Positions 1-8,923 are shown, counted from the stretch's first letter. The stretch: 64,000 bases of DNA from Planctomyces sp. SH-PL14 (GCF_001610835.1 NZ_CP011270.1:5846001-5910000); one strand, 5' to 3'. Translations and numbers: made by a program. Notes: generated by a model not told the origin, from the letters alone.

Positions 1-2311
1 TCAAACGGATCTCGAGAGCCTGTCCCTTCTGCCCCGGCCCGCCGTCGAGTTCGTGCAACCAGCGGGAAAAGTAGCCGGTCCCCTCAGGGGCTTCGGCGTG
101 AATCGAGAACTGAATGCCGGCATAGGGCGTGACGCGGAAGCGGCCTTCGGCATCGGTCCGGGCTTCGTACCCGATTGATGACCCGAAGCGTTGTTCGCTG
201 GACATCACCGTGAGCCGCACCGCGGCCGCCGGCTTCTGGGTCTCGCCGAGCAGGATCACGCCCGCGATCGTCTTGGCCGGCATGAGGGGGATCCTGGCCG
301 TCTCTCCGCGAGCGACGTTCCGGACCGTGCCGCGGTAGGTGGAGTCGTGCGGCCCCCGCTCCTCCTCAAGGCCAGTGTTGACGGAGAGGTGGTGCCGGAA
401 GAATCCATCCGTTCCGCCCGCCCGGAGAAAGACGCCGTGGTCCGGCGGGATGATGGGGATCGTGATGCGGCCCTCGGCGTCGGTGGTCCACTGAAGCGGG
501 ATGTTCCGCAGCAGGGGCTCGGTCTCCAGCGACTTCAGTCCGTCGAGCCGGGTCGGGAACTCATCTTTTCGCGTGCGTGTGATTCCCGTGAGTGTCACGG
601 GAATATTGGGCGTGGGGTTGCCCTGGCCATTCACGAACTGGATCGTCAGTGGCTCCGCGGGGCCAAGAGTGAGGTGGCAATCCATCTTGGACGTCTGTGG
701 GTCGATGGCTTGCCATGTAATGGCGAAACCGGAAGCCCACGCGACCAGTTGGAGTTCCCGGTGCGTGCGCGGGGAGGCGGTCGGGATGTCGAGGTGGAAC
801 CGGCCTTCGGCGTCGGCCGTCGTTTCGGCGAAGAGGCGGCGGGTGGAGCCGCGGTTGCCCCCTAGGATACCGAGGATCGCCACGCTGGCGACGGCCGGGC
901 GGCCGTTGGCGTCGACGACGCGTCCTTCCCAGGTGGCGTGCGGGAGTCCCGGATCGGGGGCCTGGCCGACCGGGGGTGTCGTCGGTGCGGGGATCGGCTC
1001 CTTCGGCGCGGCGGGGGATGAGGGCTGATTGGGAGAGGGTGTTGTCATGGGAGCGCCTCCGCTGGCCTTCGGTGATGGGATGGGACGGGGGGCGGTCGGG
1101 GTGTCGGGAGACGGTTCGGCGGCGGCGCGGTTGAGCGTGGCGAAGGGGGAGATTCCGGCCGCGGCCAGTGCGGCCGCGGCGACGAGGATCCGTCCCCGGC
1201 GGCTGAGGCGCGCGGCTCGGTCGCGGCGGTGGTGGAGGAGTCCGGCGATCCGGTGTTCGAGCCGCCAGGGGGCGTCGAGGAAGCCGACCGTGGCCGGTTG
1301 CGGACGGGCGGTTGAGATCGACTGGGCGAGGTTCAGGAGCGTCCGGCTGTAGGAGACGGTATCGGTGGTGGTGAGGACCGCGTTGTCGCAGAGCTCTTCG
1401 CGAGCTCGGGACAGGGCGCGGTTCAGCACGTGCGTCAGGGGGTGGATCCACAGGAGAGCGGCCGCGACGTTCTGGAGCAGGACGATGGCCTGGTCTCTAC
1501 GGCGGATGTGGGCAAGTTCGTGAACGAGAATGTTCCGGATCTCGTCGGGAGTGAGGCGGCCGACGAGGCGGGCCGGCCAGACGATCCGCGGCGTGGGCCA
1601 GCCGGCGGCGACGGGGCCGGCGACTCGGTTCGAGATCACGAGTTCGGCGTGCCGCGGGCCCTGGAGGGCGGCGAACGTTGTGGCGAGCGCGGTGTCTTCG
1701 TTGCTCGTGGCTTCGCGGAGCAGGGCGGCGAGGCGGGTGCAGGTCCACAGGAGCCGGGAGAGCAGGAGTGCCGTTCCGGCGCCCCACACGGCAAGGAGGC
1801 CGAGCAGGAGTGGGCGAAGGAGGGACGTGTTGCTTCCGGCCGCTCTGAAAGAAGCGGGTAGGCTCTGCATCGGTTGGGGCGAAGTGCCGTCGCTCGTTGT
1901 TGGAGTGAGGGGGGCGTCGACTGTGATGCCAGGTTGCGGCGCGGCGACGCGTGGCAGAGGGGGGCTGGTGGCGGCGCCGAAGGAGGCGGTCGGGGCAATG
2001 GCGGCTGCGGGTTCCGCGGGAGGGCTGGCGGTGGTAGCGGACTGCGATACCAGGGGCTCGGAATGAGCGGTCGCTAGCGTGGGGACCTTCAGCAGTCCGA
2101 GGTTCGAGCCGGGGATGAGAGCCGCGAGGGCGGGGCTGAGGAGCAGGAGGATCAGCCCGAGCAGGAGGGCCGCGTGCCGCGTGGCGGGTTGGCGACGGAA
2201 GGGAGCCGCGATGGCGAGGAGGGGCGTCGTCTGGACCGTGACGAGCAGGAGGATGTTGGCGGCCCATGTGAGAAGGGCTTCGAGACGGCCGGGGTCTGAG
2301 GTGATGCTCAT
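1..2311 (-). CDS. M56-family (BlaR1-like) membrane peptidase with carboxypeptidase-regulatory-like C-terminus, partial
   Basis: The frame is open for 770 codons from the ATG at 2311 to the window edge, so the C-terminus is missing. The N-terminal third has hydrophobic helices (about residues 10-30, 40-60 and 150-170) and then the zinc-protease motif HELAH at about residues 264-268, as in M56/BlaR1 antirepressor proteases. The stretch after that is Pro/Ala/Thr rich and is followed by repeated beta-rich segments with 'DAEGRF' signatures (three visible), typical of carboxypeptidase-regulatory-like domains. No penicillin-binding sensor domain is visible in the part present. The start overlaps the BlaI-type stop by ATGA, so the two genes are translationally coupled. 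Inferred role: a membrane sensor that cleaves or inactivates the repressor on an unknown extracellular signal. Confidence 0.88.
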   Translation of the reverse strand, partial: MSITSDPGRLEALLTWAANILLLVTVQTTPLLAIAAPFRRQPATRHAALLLGLILLLLSPALAALIPGSNLGLLKVPTLATAHSEPLVSQSATTASPPAEPAAAIAPTASFGAATSPPLPRVAAPQPGITVDAPLTPTTSDGTSPQPMQSLPASFRAAGSNTSLLRPLLLGLLAVWGAGTALLLSRLLWTCTRLAALLREATSNEDTALATTFAALQGPRHAELVISNRVAGPVAAGWPTPRIVWPARLVGRLTPDEIRNILVHELAHIRRRDQAIVLLQNVAAALLWIHPLTHVLNRALSRAREELCDNAVLTTTDTVSYSRTLLNLAQSISTARPQPATVGFLDAPWRLEHRIAGLLHHRRDRAARLSRRGRILVAAAALAAAGISPFATLNRAAAEPSPDTPTAPRPIPSPKASGGAPMTTPSPNQPSSPAAPKEPIPAPTTPPVGQAPDPGLPHATWEGRVVDANGRPAVASVAILGILGGNRGSTRRLFAETTADAEGRFHLDIPTASPRTHRELQLVAWASGFAITWQAIDPQTSKMDCHLTLGPAEPLTIQFVNGQGNPTPNIPVTLTGITRTRKDEFPTRLDGLKSLETEPLLRNIPLQWTTDAEGRITIPIIPPDHGVFLRAGGTDGFFRHHLSVNTGLEEERGPHDSTYRGTVRNVARGETARIPLMPAKTIAGVILLGETQKPAAAVRLTVMSSEQRFGSSIGYEARTDAEGRFRVTPYAGIQFSIHAEAPEGTGYFSRWLHELDGGPGQKGQALEIRL

Positions 2312-2721
2312 AGCGCCTTCCTTCCGCGTTTGGGGGTGGGCTTAGGCGTGGCGTTGTCGATGAGGGCCCGGATGCGTTCTTTCTCGTCGTCGGAGAGGCC
2401 GCGGTATTCCATCATGGCCATGAGCATGTTTTCTGGAGAGCCGGCGAAGAGGTGGTCGATCATCCGGGCGACGCTGGCTCCCAGCGACGTGGTCCGGGGG
2501 CGGGCGGCGGAGTAGAGGAAGAGGCGGCCCTCTTCGCGGTGGGTGAGCCAGCCTTTCTCCTCGAGGCGGACGATGAGGGTCTGGACCGTGTTGCGGGCGA
2601 CGTCCCGTTTTGGCGAGAGGGTGGTCCAGACCTGGCTGACGGTGACTTCCCGTTCGGCCCAGACGATTTCCATAATTTCACGCTGGGCGTCCGTGAGCGG
2701 CGGCGCGTCTTTCTTGGCCAT
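2308..2721 (-). CDS. BlaI/MecI/CopY-family transcriptional repressor
   Basis: This 137-residue protein has the usual length and layout of BlaI: a winged helix over about residues 8-80 (LTDAQREIMEIVW, then RNTVQTLIVRLEEKGWL and a wing at HREEGRLFLYSA) and a C-terminal dimerisation region that is the site of BlaR1 cleavage in known systems. The chosen start (MAKKDAPP) gives the family's usual N-terminus; upstream in-frame codons read through a repeat and are unlikely. It precedes and is coupled to the M56 protease gene. Two dyads just upstream of the start fit BlaI binding sites, so the pair is probably autorepressed. Confidence 0.92.
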   Translation of the reverse strand: MAKKDAPPLTDAQREIMEIVWAEREVTVSQVWTTLSPKRDVARNTVQTLIVRLEEKGWLTHREEGRLFLYSAARPRTTSLGASVARMIDHLFAGSPENMLMAMMEYRGLSDDEKERIRALIDNATPKPTPKRGRKAL

Positions 2722-2743
2722 GCGGCGATCCTGAGGATGGGTG

Positions 2744-2783
2744 CCTACAGAGTGTAGGTGACGATTACCTACAAGGTGTAGGT
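2744..2783. promoter_or_regulatory. Tandem BlaI-type operator palindromes
   Basis: Two perfect dyads sit just upstream of the BlaI-type gene: CCTACAGAGTGTAGG at 2744-2758 and ACCTACAAGGTGTAGGT at 2767-2783. Both have the TACA-N3-TGTA core of BlaI/MecI operators, and their centres are 24 bp apart. They begin 23 bp before the start codon, where binding would block the promoter. Confidence 0.75.
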
Positions 2784-2883
2784 GAGTCAAGATCGTATGA
2801 TTCGTCCTTGCCGGCGCGGCCGTTCGACGAGGATTCATGGCAGGGCACGGGCGGCCGTTTTGGTAGGCCGCCGTTGGAGAGAC

Positions 2884-2985
2884 TTCTTTCGTCCCTGACG
2901 GGACTGCCCTGTCGGGGTGCGAGGCGTGGACCCACCCTTGAAAGGGTGGGCTATTTTCGGCCGTCCCTGCGGGACTTCCTGCGAC
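2884..2985 (-). repeat. Type B hairpin repeat, copy 1
   Basis: One BIME-like unit: TTTCGTCCCTGACGGGACT, then the hairpin CCCACCCTTGAAAGGGTGGG, then CTATTTTCGGCCGTCCCTGC. The same arrangement recurs near 10313, 16361 and 20314. It abuts truncated type A sequence on its right. Confidence 0.8.
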
Positions 2986-3163
2986 GAGAACTTCCTCACA
3001 CCGGACCGCTGGCTTTGGGAGCGCCGCCGGTTGATGTAGGGGCATCCGGCACGGCGTCCGCGTTTGGGCACGCGCTCCTACAGACATCTCTCGACGGCCA
3101 GGCCTCCGGCGGGCAAGGGGCATTCTGCCCCCTGCACCCCTGACCAGGGTACCCCTGGACCCG
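2986..3163 (-). repeat. Type A intergenic element, truncated copy A1 (reverse)
   Basis: This retains the left half of the type A element in reverse orientation, ending in CCCCTGGACCCGG. The right half is replaced by the adjacent type B unit. The GGGTCC end lies about 42 bp beyond the stop codon of the minus-strand CYTH-like gene. Confidence 0.8.
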
Positions 3164-3204
3164 GTGAGGCGCTGAGCGTTGGATATCCGTTCGCCGAAGC
3201 GGCC

Positions 3205-4032
3205 CTAGTCGCCGGCAGCAGTCTCCGACGTCGTGCGGTAGACATACTCCGTCTTCGTCATCGCCTGCGGATGCGCCCAGTCCATCCTCTGCAGCGTGCT
3301 GAACAGCTTGCGGGCATTGCGCGAGAGCGGAGCCGTGAAGGATTCCTCGTTGTCGTCCGAATCACCGTCGTCATCCTTCTTCGCCGGGTAGCGAAACGAG
3401 AACTCGGTCACGAGCGGGCGGCCGGTCGGTCCGTTCGACCACAGGATCAACGCCACGTCGATCTTCTCACCGAGCAGGTTCAGCCCCTTCTCCTCCAGCA
3501 CCCGCTCAAAGGCGCGGATGCCATTGACCGGGGTCAACCGCGTTGAGGATGGACAGATCATGCCGTCGCGACGGAGCTGCCCGAGCGCCGGGAACAGTTT
3601 GGCAGCCTTACCGAGCGAATCCGGCCCGGCCCCCGCCTGATCGATCTTGTTCGAATGCGAATACCGCGACCGGAACGGCGGTGCGATGTCCTCTTCGAAC
3701 TTCACTTCGTCTCCGGCAGCGTTCGTCGAGACATCCGCGCCGGCCGCTTCATAACGGTCTTCCGTCCGGTACTTGAGCGTGTACTCCGCCTTGCCGTTCT
3801 TCTTCGTCCGTCGACGCAGCACGTACCCGTTGGCCCGGATCGTATGGTCCTCTGTATCGAGGAACTCGACCGTCCGCTCCTTGGGCTCGCCGAGCGAGCC
3901 GGTGAAGTTCAACCCGAGCGGGACGACGAACTCCTTGACCTCGCTCCAGAACCGCTCCGCCCCCTCCTTCCAGTCGCGGAATGAGCGCTGGTCCAGCATC
4001 AGCTTGTATTCGCGCGATTTGACGAGAAGCAT
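3205..4032 (-). CDS. CYTH-like (triphosphate-tunnel fold) protein
   Basis: 275 residues starting at an ATG preceded by a strong AAGGAGG five bases away. The opening SREYKLML resembles the ExExK motif of CYTH enzymes. Alternating charged beta-strands follow (NGYVLRRRT, AEYTLKYRTEDRY, VKFEEDIAPPFRSRYSHS), as in a tunnel-type beta barrel. CYTH proteins bind triphosphates or polyphosphate, and VTC-type polyphosphate polymerases share the fold, but substrate and activity cannot be read from the sequence. It stands alone on the minus strand with a repeat on each side. Confidence 0.7.
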   Translation of the reverse strand: MLLVKSREYKLMLDQRSFRDWKEGAERFWSEVKEFVVPLGLNFTGSLGEPKERTVEFLDTEDHTIRANGYVLRRRTKKNGKAEYTLKYRTEDRYEAAGADVSTNAAGDEVKFEEDIAPPFRSRYSHSNKIDQAGAGPDSLGKAAKLFPALGQLRRDGMICPSSTRLTPVNGIRAFERVLEEKGLNLLGEKIDVALILWSNGPTGRPLVTEFSFRYPAKKDDDGDSDDNEESFTAPLSRNARKLFSTLQRMDWAHPQAMTKTEYVYRTTSETAAGD

Positions 4033-4212
4033 GTCCGCCTCCTTCGTTGGCCCCGGCCCTTGACCCGATGAGAATGACCCGCGCGAGACGCGGGAACGTG
4101 GATGATGATCCTCAATCCCGGTGGGGAATGCATCTGCGGGCAAGACACGGGAGGGCCGCGAGCGTTGACCGCTGGGCCTGTCTCTCGGAGTCGAAGCCAT
4201 CGCGCCGCAGAC

Positions 4213-4402
4213 CGGGAGGGCGAAGCTCCTGCTGAGCCGCAAAGGTTCGTAAACGCAGTCTCCTGTCGCCCCGGCCCTCCCTGTCGGGCCTCCTTCTCCT
4301 TTGAGCAATGTCTTCAGCAACCACGGCTCGTTTCAGACGGGAGCCAGGGGCGATCGGGCGCGTTCTCCACCGCCGCGGCTCGGCTGGAGCCTCGCCCTCC
4401 CG
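4213..4402. repeat. Type C long inverted repeat, copy 1
   Basis: The arms are 4213-4240 (begins CGGGAGGGCGAAGCTCCTGC) and 4375-4402 (ends GGAGCCTCGCCCTCCCGG), inverted copies separated by about 135 bp. The same pair of arms occurs at 54488-54634. The rest of the 500-bp gap between the CYTH-like and ceramidase-like genes holds nothing recognisable. Confidence 0.75.
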
Positions 4403-4531
4403 GGGGCATCCTCTTTGGGACCGCGCACTCGATCGCTGGTGGACACACGGTGCTGATTTCAGATCAAACAACGTTGATGTAGGCTTCGGGGCGAGCTCGC
4501 CAACTTCGTTCCCCTTTGGCTCTGCGTGACA

Positions 4532-6043
4532 ATGTTGTTTAAGACTGGCTCTCTCGTCCGCCTGGCGGCTGTCCTCTGTGTTGTTGTCGTGAGTGGGGCG
4601 TTCGTGCCCATGACTCATGCTGCGGACCCCGCACTCCGTGTCGGCGTGGCACAGGTGGAGATCACGCCGCCTGTCGGGTTCCCGATGGCCGGCTACTACC
4701 ACGAACGACTCGCCCAGGGGACCGCCAATCCGCTGTGGGCCAAGGCGATCGTCTTCCAGGACGGACCCGTGCAGGGGGCGTGGGTGGTGTGCGACCTGAC
4801 CGGCGTTTCGATCGACCTGGCGACGACCGTCCGTCGCCGCGCGGCGGAGAGGACCGGGATCCCCTTTGAGAACATCGTCGTCTCGGCTACGCACTCTCAC
4901 ACGGCGCCGGACTACTACCGTGCGCTGTATCGCCACCTGGGACCGGCCGAGGAGATCAAGACCGACACCGATCGCGAACGGGCCGCGTATACGGGGCGGC
5001 TCGTCGACGCGATCGCGCAGTCGATCGCCGATGCTCAGAAGGGGGCTATCGCCGCGAAACTGCGGAGCGGGTCGGCGACGCAGGAGACGCCGGTGTCGTT
5101 CAGCCGGCGGTTCGTCATGCGGGATGGCAGCCAACAGACGTGGGTGGGGCTCAAGCATCCGGAGGCGGTCCGGTGTGCCAACCCGATCGATCCGGAGATC
5201 GGGCTCCTTCAGATCCGCCGCGCTGAGGACGATGCGCCGACCGGGCTTGTCAGCAACTTTGCGCTGCACCTCGACACCGTTGGCGGGCACATGTGGCATG
5301 CGGACTATCCCTATGCCATTGAGCAGGCGGTGCGGAAGGAGTTGGGGGAGAAGGCGGTGTCACTGTTCGGGACCGGGTGCTGCGGGGACATCAATCATGC
5401 GGATCCGACCGGGGCGGCGCGGCGGACGGCGGAGGCGATTGGCTCGGCGTTGGGGACGACGATCTGTGGGGGGCTGGCGGGGCTGAAGGAGGTTGAGAAG
5501 CCGCGGTTGACGGTGGCGTCGCGGCGGGTGGATCTGCCGCTGGAGCCGGTGACGCCGGCGGAGGTGTTGCAGAGTCTGGAGCTGGTGAAGGCGGCTCAGG
5601 CGGGGCAGACGGTGCCGTTTCTGGAGCACGTGCTGGCGTATAAGCGGCTGATGCTGGATCAGTTGTTGCGGAAGGAGCCGACGGTGGATGGGACGGGGCT
5701 GGTGTCGTTGGGGTTGTCGCGGACGTGGCGGGGGGTGGGGGAGTCGTTGCCGATTGATGTGACTGTGTTTGGTGTGGGCGACGATGTGGCGATTGTGTTT
5801 TTGCCGGGTGAGGTGTTTGTGGAGTTGGGTTTGGCGATCAAGCAGGCGTCGCCGTATCGGACGACGATGGTGGTGGAGCTGTCGCAGTGTGTGGAGACGA
5901 TTTACATCCCGACGCGGGCGGGTTCGGTGGGTGGTGGGTATGAGGTGACGAATTCGTTGGTGAAGCGTGGTTCGGGGGAGATGTTGGTGGAGGCGGCGGT
6001 GGGTTTGTTGCGTGAGTCGCGGGCGGGGGCTTTGAAGCCTTGA
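4532..6043 (+). CDS. Neutral/alkaline ceramidase-family secreted protein
   Basis: 503 residues with an N-terminal signal peptide (hydrophobic to about residue 28, cleavage near THAADP). The body matches the ceramidase-like family of planctomycetes: RVGVAQVEITPPVGFPMAGY at the start, ATHSHTAPDYY near residue 120, HLDTVGGHMWHADYP near 245-260 (metal-binding histidines) and GTGCCGDINHAD near 285. In true neutral ceramidases the last motif is GDVSPN with a nucleophilic serine. Here the equivalent position appears to be Asn, so ceramide hydrolysis is uncertain. A GTG six bases upstream is an alternative start; no clear ribosome site is visible. Codons shift from C-ending in the first half to G/T-ending near the end. 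Confidence 0.85.
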   Translation: MLFKTGSLVRLAAVLCVVVVSGAFVPMTHAADPALRVGVAQVEITPPVGFPMAGYYHERLAQGTANPLWAKAIVFQDGPVQGAWVVCDLTGVSIDLATTVRRRAAERTGIPFENIVVSATHSHTAPDYYRALYRHLGPAEEIKTDTDRERAAYTGRLVDAIAQSIADAQKGAIAAKLRSGSATQETPVSFSRRFVMRDGSQQTWVGLKHPEAVRCANPIDPEIGLLQIRRAEDDAPTGLVSNFALHLDTVGGHMWHADYPYAIEQAVRKELGEKAVSLFGTGCCGDINHADPTGAARRTAEAIGSALGTTICGGLAGLKEVEKPRLTVASRRVDLPLEPVTPAEVLQSLELVKAAQAGQTVPFLEHVLAYKRLMLDQLLRKEPTVDGTGLVSLGLSRTWRGVGESLPIDVTVFGVGDDVAIVFLPGEVFVELGLAIKQASPYRTTMVVELSQCVETIYIPTRAGSVGGGYEVTNSLVKRGSGEMLVEAAVGLLRESRAGALKP

Positions 6044-6099
6044 GGAGTGCTTCGCGAGAATGAGGCTCGGTGGTCGTTTGTGGCCGCCGGTTGCGGGCC

Positions 6100-6127
6100 C
6101 ATCTTGCGGGAGCAAGATGGCTACATT
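6100..6127 (+). repeat. Type E small hairpin, copy 1
   Basis: CATCTTGC-GGGA-GCAAGATG is a perfect 8-bp stem with a four-base loop, followed by GCTACATT. A second copy at 51590-51618 keeps the loop and tail. It lies between the ceramidase-like stop codon and a type A element. Confidence 0.6.
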
Positions 6128-6443
6128 GGGTCCAGGGGCACCCTGGTCAGGGAGTGCAGAGGGGAGAATCCCCTTTGCCCGCCGGAGGCTTGGCCGTCGG
6201 GAGATGTCTGAAAGAGGGTGTGTCCAAACGCGGACACCGTGCCGGATGCCCCCTCACTAACCCGCGGGGATGCAAAGCGAGCGGTGAGTTCTCGACGCCG
6301 GTTTCACAAAGCCGTCGCCCGTTATATTCGACTGTTCCTCATGGAAGCGCCTCCGGCGGCAAGGGGGCGAGGCCCCCTTGACCCCAGCTGCCATGGCACG
6401 TTGGGTTTGAGCGAATGGGTGCTGCGCCGGCCGGGATGCGGTC
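6128..6443 (+). repeat. Type A intergenic element, full copy A2 (forward)
   Basis: A full-length copy. It opens with GGGTCCAGGGGCACCCTGG, passes the CCCGCCGGAGGC block, a GTCC...GGAC dyad and the TTCCTCATGGAA hairpin, then the mirror block CCTCCGGCGGCAAGGGGG, then GTTGGGTTTGAGC, and ends near GCGCCGGCC. Its GGGTCC end is 85 bp after the ceramidase-like stop. Confidence 0.85.
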
Positions 6444-6571
6444 CGCGGAACAAGTCGCGCCGGTCACTTCTCTTACGGGCCGAACTCCCTTCGCTTCGCT
6501 GCTAACAACACGGATGCCATCAAATCGCATTCATCCATCGTCTGCGGCACAACTTTTGAAGCAGCTGGGAG

Positions 6572-8335
6572 ATGCCGAACGCGACCAGAACGTTTCCATC
6601 CCAGGTTCCACGCCCCGTGAGCAGCCCGCGCGACAGTACCTTCAGCCGCCAATCCCTGTCGTGGCTGCGGCAATGCCTTTGGGATTTTCTCAAGTCGACC
6701 TCCGGTCCGCGGGCCCGGTCCTGGCTCATCGCACTGCTCGTCTGCATCCTGCTCATGAACGGGATGAACGTCCTCAACAGCTTCGTCCTCCGCGAATTCA
6801 TGTCCGCGATCCAGGGACGGAACTGGCCCCACTTCCAGTGGTACGCCTGGACCTACGCCGTGGTCTTCGGCATCTCGACGCTGATCTCCGTCTCGATGCG
6901 GTTTGCCGAAGAACGCCTCGGCCTCCTGTGGCGGGACTGGATGACGCGGTCCCTCACCTCCACCTACATCGACGGCAAGATCTATCTCCAGCTGCACGCG
7001 GACACCGGACTGACGAACCCCGACCAGCGGATCTCCGAAGACGTCAGAGCCCTGACGGTGACGACGCTCTCGCTGGCGCTGATGATCTCGAACAGCACCG
7101 TGGCGGCCCTGTCATTTGCCGGGGTGCTGTGGGCCATCAGTCCGATGCTGTTCGTCGTCGCCGTCATTTACGCGCTCGTCGGCTCCGCCCTGACCGCGTA
7201 TCTGGGGCGGCCGCTCGTTCAACTCAACTACCAGCAGTCCGACTTGGAGGCGAACTTCCGCGGCGAGCTGATCCACGTCCAGCGGTCCGCGGATGCGATC
7301 GCGCTGGCCGGCTACGAGGGGCGGAGCCGGCACAGCCTTCTCGACCGGATCGAGCGGCTGGTGGCGAACTACCGCAAGATCATCTCGGTCAACCGCAACG
7401 TCGGCTTCTTCACGACGGGTTACAACTACCTGATTCAGCTCGTGCCGATCGTGATTGCCGCGCCGCTGTTCATTGAGCGGGAGGCGGAGTTCGGCGTCAT
7501 CGGACAGTCGACGATGGCGTTCTCGACGATGGTGACGGCGCTCTCCCTGATCGTGACGCAGATCCAGTCGATCTCCGCCTACGCGGCGGTGCTGAGACGG
7601 CTTGGGGAGTTCGCGAACAACGCCTCGCAGGCGATGGAGAAGCGGAAGGTGGGGTGCGTGGGCTGCAAGTCCGAGGCGGACTGCTTCCGGTTCCACGACG
7701 TGACGCTGCGGTCATCGCTCGAGGATGGGGAGGTGCTGGTCCGCGACCTCGACCTGACGATCGAGAAGGGGGACCGGCTGTTGATCTCCGGGAATCACGC
7801 GGCACAGCAGGCGCTGTTCCGGGCGGCGGCGGGGTTGCCGGTGATCGGGACCGGGAGCGTGGTCCGGCCGCCGGAGGGGCGGGTGGCGTACATCCCGGAG
7901 AACCCGTTCCTGCCAGTGGCGACGCTGCGGGACATGCTGATTTCACCCGACGACAAGACGACGACCGATGACGAGATGTGGGCCGTGCTGCGTCAGCTGG
8001 GGCTCGATACGGCGATTCGTCGGGACGAGGCTGGGGCGACGCGGAACTGGACGGATCTGTTGACGCTCAAGCAGGAGCAGCTGGTGGCGGTGGCGCGGGC
8101 GATCCTGGCTCGTCCGGACTTTGCGTTGATCGACAATCTGGCGTCGGCGCTGGATGGGGTGACGGAGCGGCGGGTGTTGAAGCTGCTGCAGCGGCGGGGG
8201 ATCACGTGTGTTTCATTTGGTGTGCAGTTGCCGACGGTGGAGTTTCATGATCGGTATCTGGAGTTGGGGGACGGCGGGACGTGGCAGTTGACGGAGGTGA
8301 CGCCGGAGTTGGCGGCGGAACGGGATCCGGTTTGA
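6572..8335 (+). CDS. SbmA/BacA/ABCD-type ABC transporter with a degenerate ATPase domain
   Basis: 587 residues. An N-terminal membrane domain (about residues 45-340) has the SbmA/YddA family layout, including the LNYQQSDLEANFRGELIHV and RSADAIALAGYE region. A C-terminal nucleotide-binding domain follows (about 370-575), but its key motifs are lost. The P-loop position reads SGNHAAQQALF and lacks GK[S/T]. The signature LSGGEQ is LTLKQEQ. The Walker B region is FALIDNLASALD, with Asn in place of the catalytic Glu. A linker holds Cys at CVGC and again five residues on (CKSEADC). In the family these proteins export or import peptides, fatty acyl groups or cobalamin; SbmA itself works without an ATPase, so proton-driven transport is a reasonable inference. 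Confidence 0.85.
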   Translation: MPNATRTFPSQVPRPVSSPRDSTFSRQSLSWLRQCLWDFLKSTSGPRARSWLIALLVCILLMNGMNVLNSFVLREFMSAIQGRNWPHFQWYAWTYAVVFGISTLISVSMRFAEERLGLLWRDWMTRSLTSTYIDGKIYLQLHADTGLTNPDQRISEDVRALTVTTLSLALMISNSTVAALSFAGVLWAISPMLFVVAVIYALVGSALTAYLGRPLVQLNYQQSDLEANFRGELIHVQRSADAIALAGYEGRSRHSLLDRIERLVANYRKIISVNRNVGFFTTGYNYLIQLVPIVIAAPLFIEREAEFGVIGQSTMAFSTMVTALSLIVTQIQSISAYAAVLRRLGEFANNASQAMEKRKVGCVGCKSEADCFRFHDVTLRSSLEDGEVLVRDLDLTIEKGDRLLISGNHAAQQALFRAAAGLPVIGTGSVVRPPEGRVAYIPENPFLPVATLRDMLISPDDKTTTDDEMWAVLRQLGLDTAIRRDEAGATRNWTDLLTLKQEQLVAVARAILARPDFALIDNLASALDGVTERRVLKLLQRRGITCVSFGVQLPTVEFHDRYLELGDGGTWQLTEVTPELAAERDPV

Positions 8336-8341
8336 AGAGCC

Positions 8342-8395
8342 CCGGGTCCAGGGCGGTCAGCCCTGGCCGCCGGAGGCACTCCTGTGAGGAACGGT
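8342..8395 (+). repeat. Type A miniature copy A3
   Basis: GGGTCCAGGG, a short loop, CCCTGGCCGCCGGAGGC and then CACTCCTGTGAGGAACGGT: the left tip of the element fused to the inverted right arm, with the interior missing. It starts 8 bp after the ABC transporter stop codon. Confidence 0.65.
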
Positions 8396-8446
8396 CCAAG
8401 CCGCAACGGACACGGTAGGTGCCGGGGAAAGTTTTCGAAGGGGCAC

Positions 8447-8923
8447 TCACTCCGTCGTTGCAACGTACCCGGTGCGGATCTCAGCCAGGTTCCGGGCGAT
8501 AGCGCGTCGCAGGAGCAGCGAAATCAGCCAGAGGACGGGCCTCGCCGCGGCGGACCTGGGATGCAGTGTGAAGGACCGCACAACGCGGGTTCCGACTGCG
8601 ACGCGTTCGAAGGTCCAGGCTTCCTCGAAGCGGGTCGCGAGGCGGGAGAGGGGTGGGGAGAAGTCGACCATGTCGAGCCGGAGGCGCGTGGCGGGATTCC
8701 ACTCGACGATCTCTTCAGTGTGCGTGGAGCCATCGGTGTTAGTGACGCGGATCCGGGAGCCGACGACCTGAGGCGTGCGGAGGGTGAATTCGGCGGACCG
8801 GATGCCCGGGAGCGGCCCGTAGCCATGGAAGTCCTTCCAGCGGTCGACATCGAGGATCTGGTCCGCGATCGCTTCGGGCGGCTGGGGGAGGGTGTCGGTG
8901 CAGGAGAAGGAGACGGGTTTCAC
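8447..8923 (-). CDS. SRPBCC (polyketide cyclase/START-like) family protein
   Basis: 158 residues with the SRPBCC pattern: PEAIADQILDVDRWKDFHGYGPLPGI at the start, a central run of beta-strands ending FEEAWTFERVAVGTRVVRSF, and a long C-terminal helix (PVLWLISLLLRRAIARNLAEI) that closes the hydrophobic cavity. Such proteins bind lipid-like small molecules; the ligand cannot be told. The gene lies alone, convergent with the ABC transporter. Confidence 0.8.
   Translation of the reverse strand: MKPVSFSCTDTLPQPPEAIADQILDVDRWKDFHGYGPLPGIRSAEFTLRTPQVVGSRIRVTNTDGSTHTEEIVEWNPATRLRLDMVDFSPPLSRLATRFEEAWTFERVAVGTRVVRSFTLHPRSAAARPVLWLISLLLRRAIARNLAEIRTGYVATTE

Noticed and set aside
1497-2267. Long minus-strand frames rich in Arg/Pro within the M56 gene
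   Set aside because: They are alternative frames of the HELAH-bearing frame, which is open over its whole length and carries the family motifs.
4112-5299. 395-codon minus-strand frame opposite the ceramidase-like gene
   Set aside because: Antisense frame kept open by high GC; no motif, and it runs through the type C repeat.
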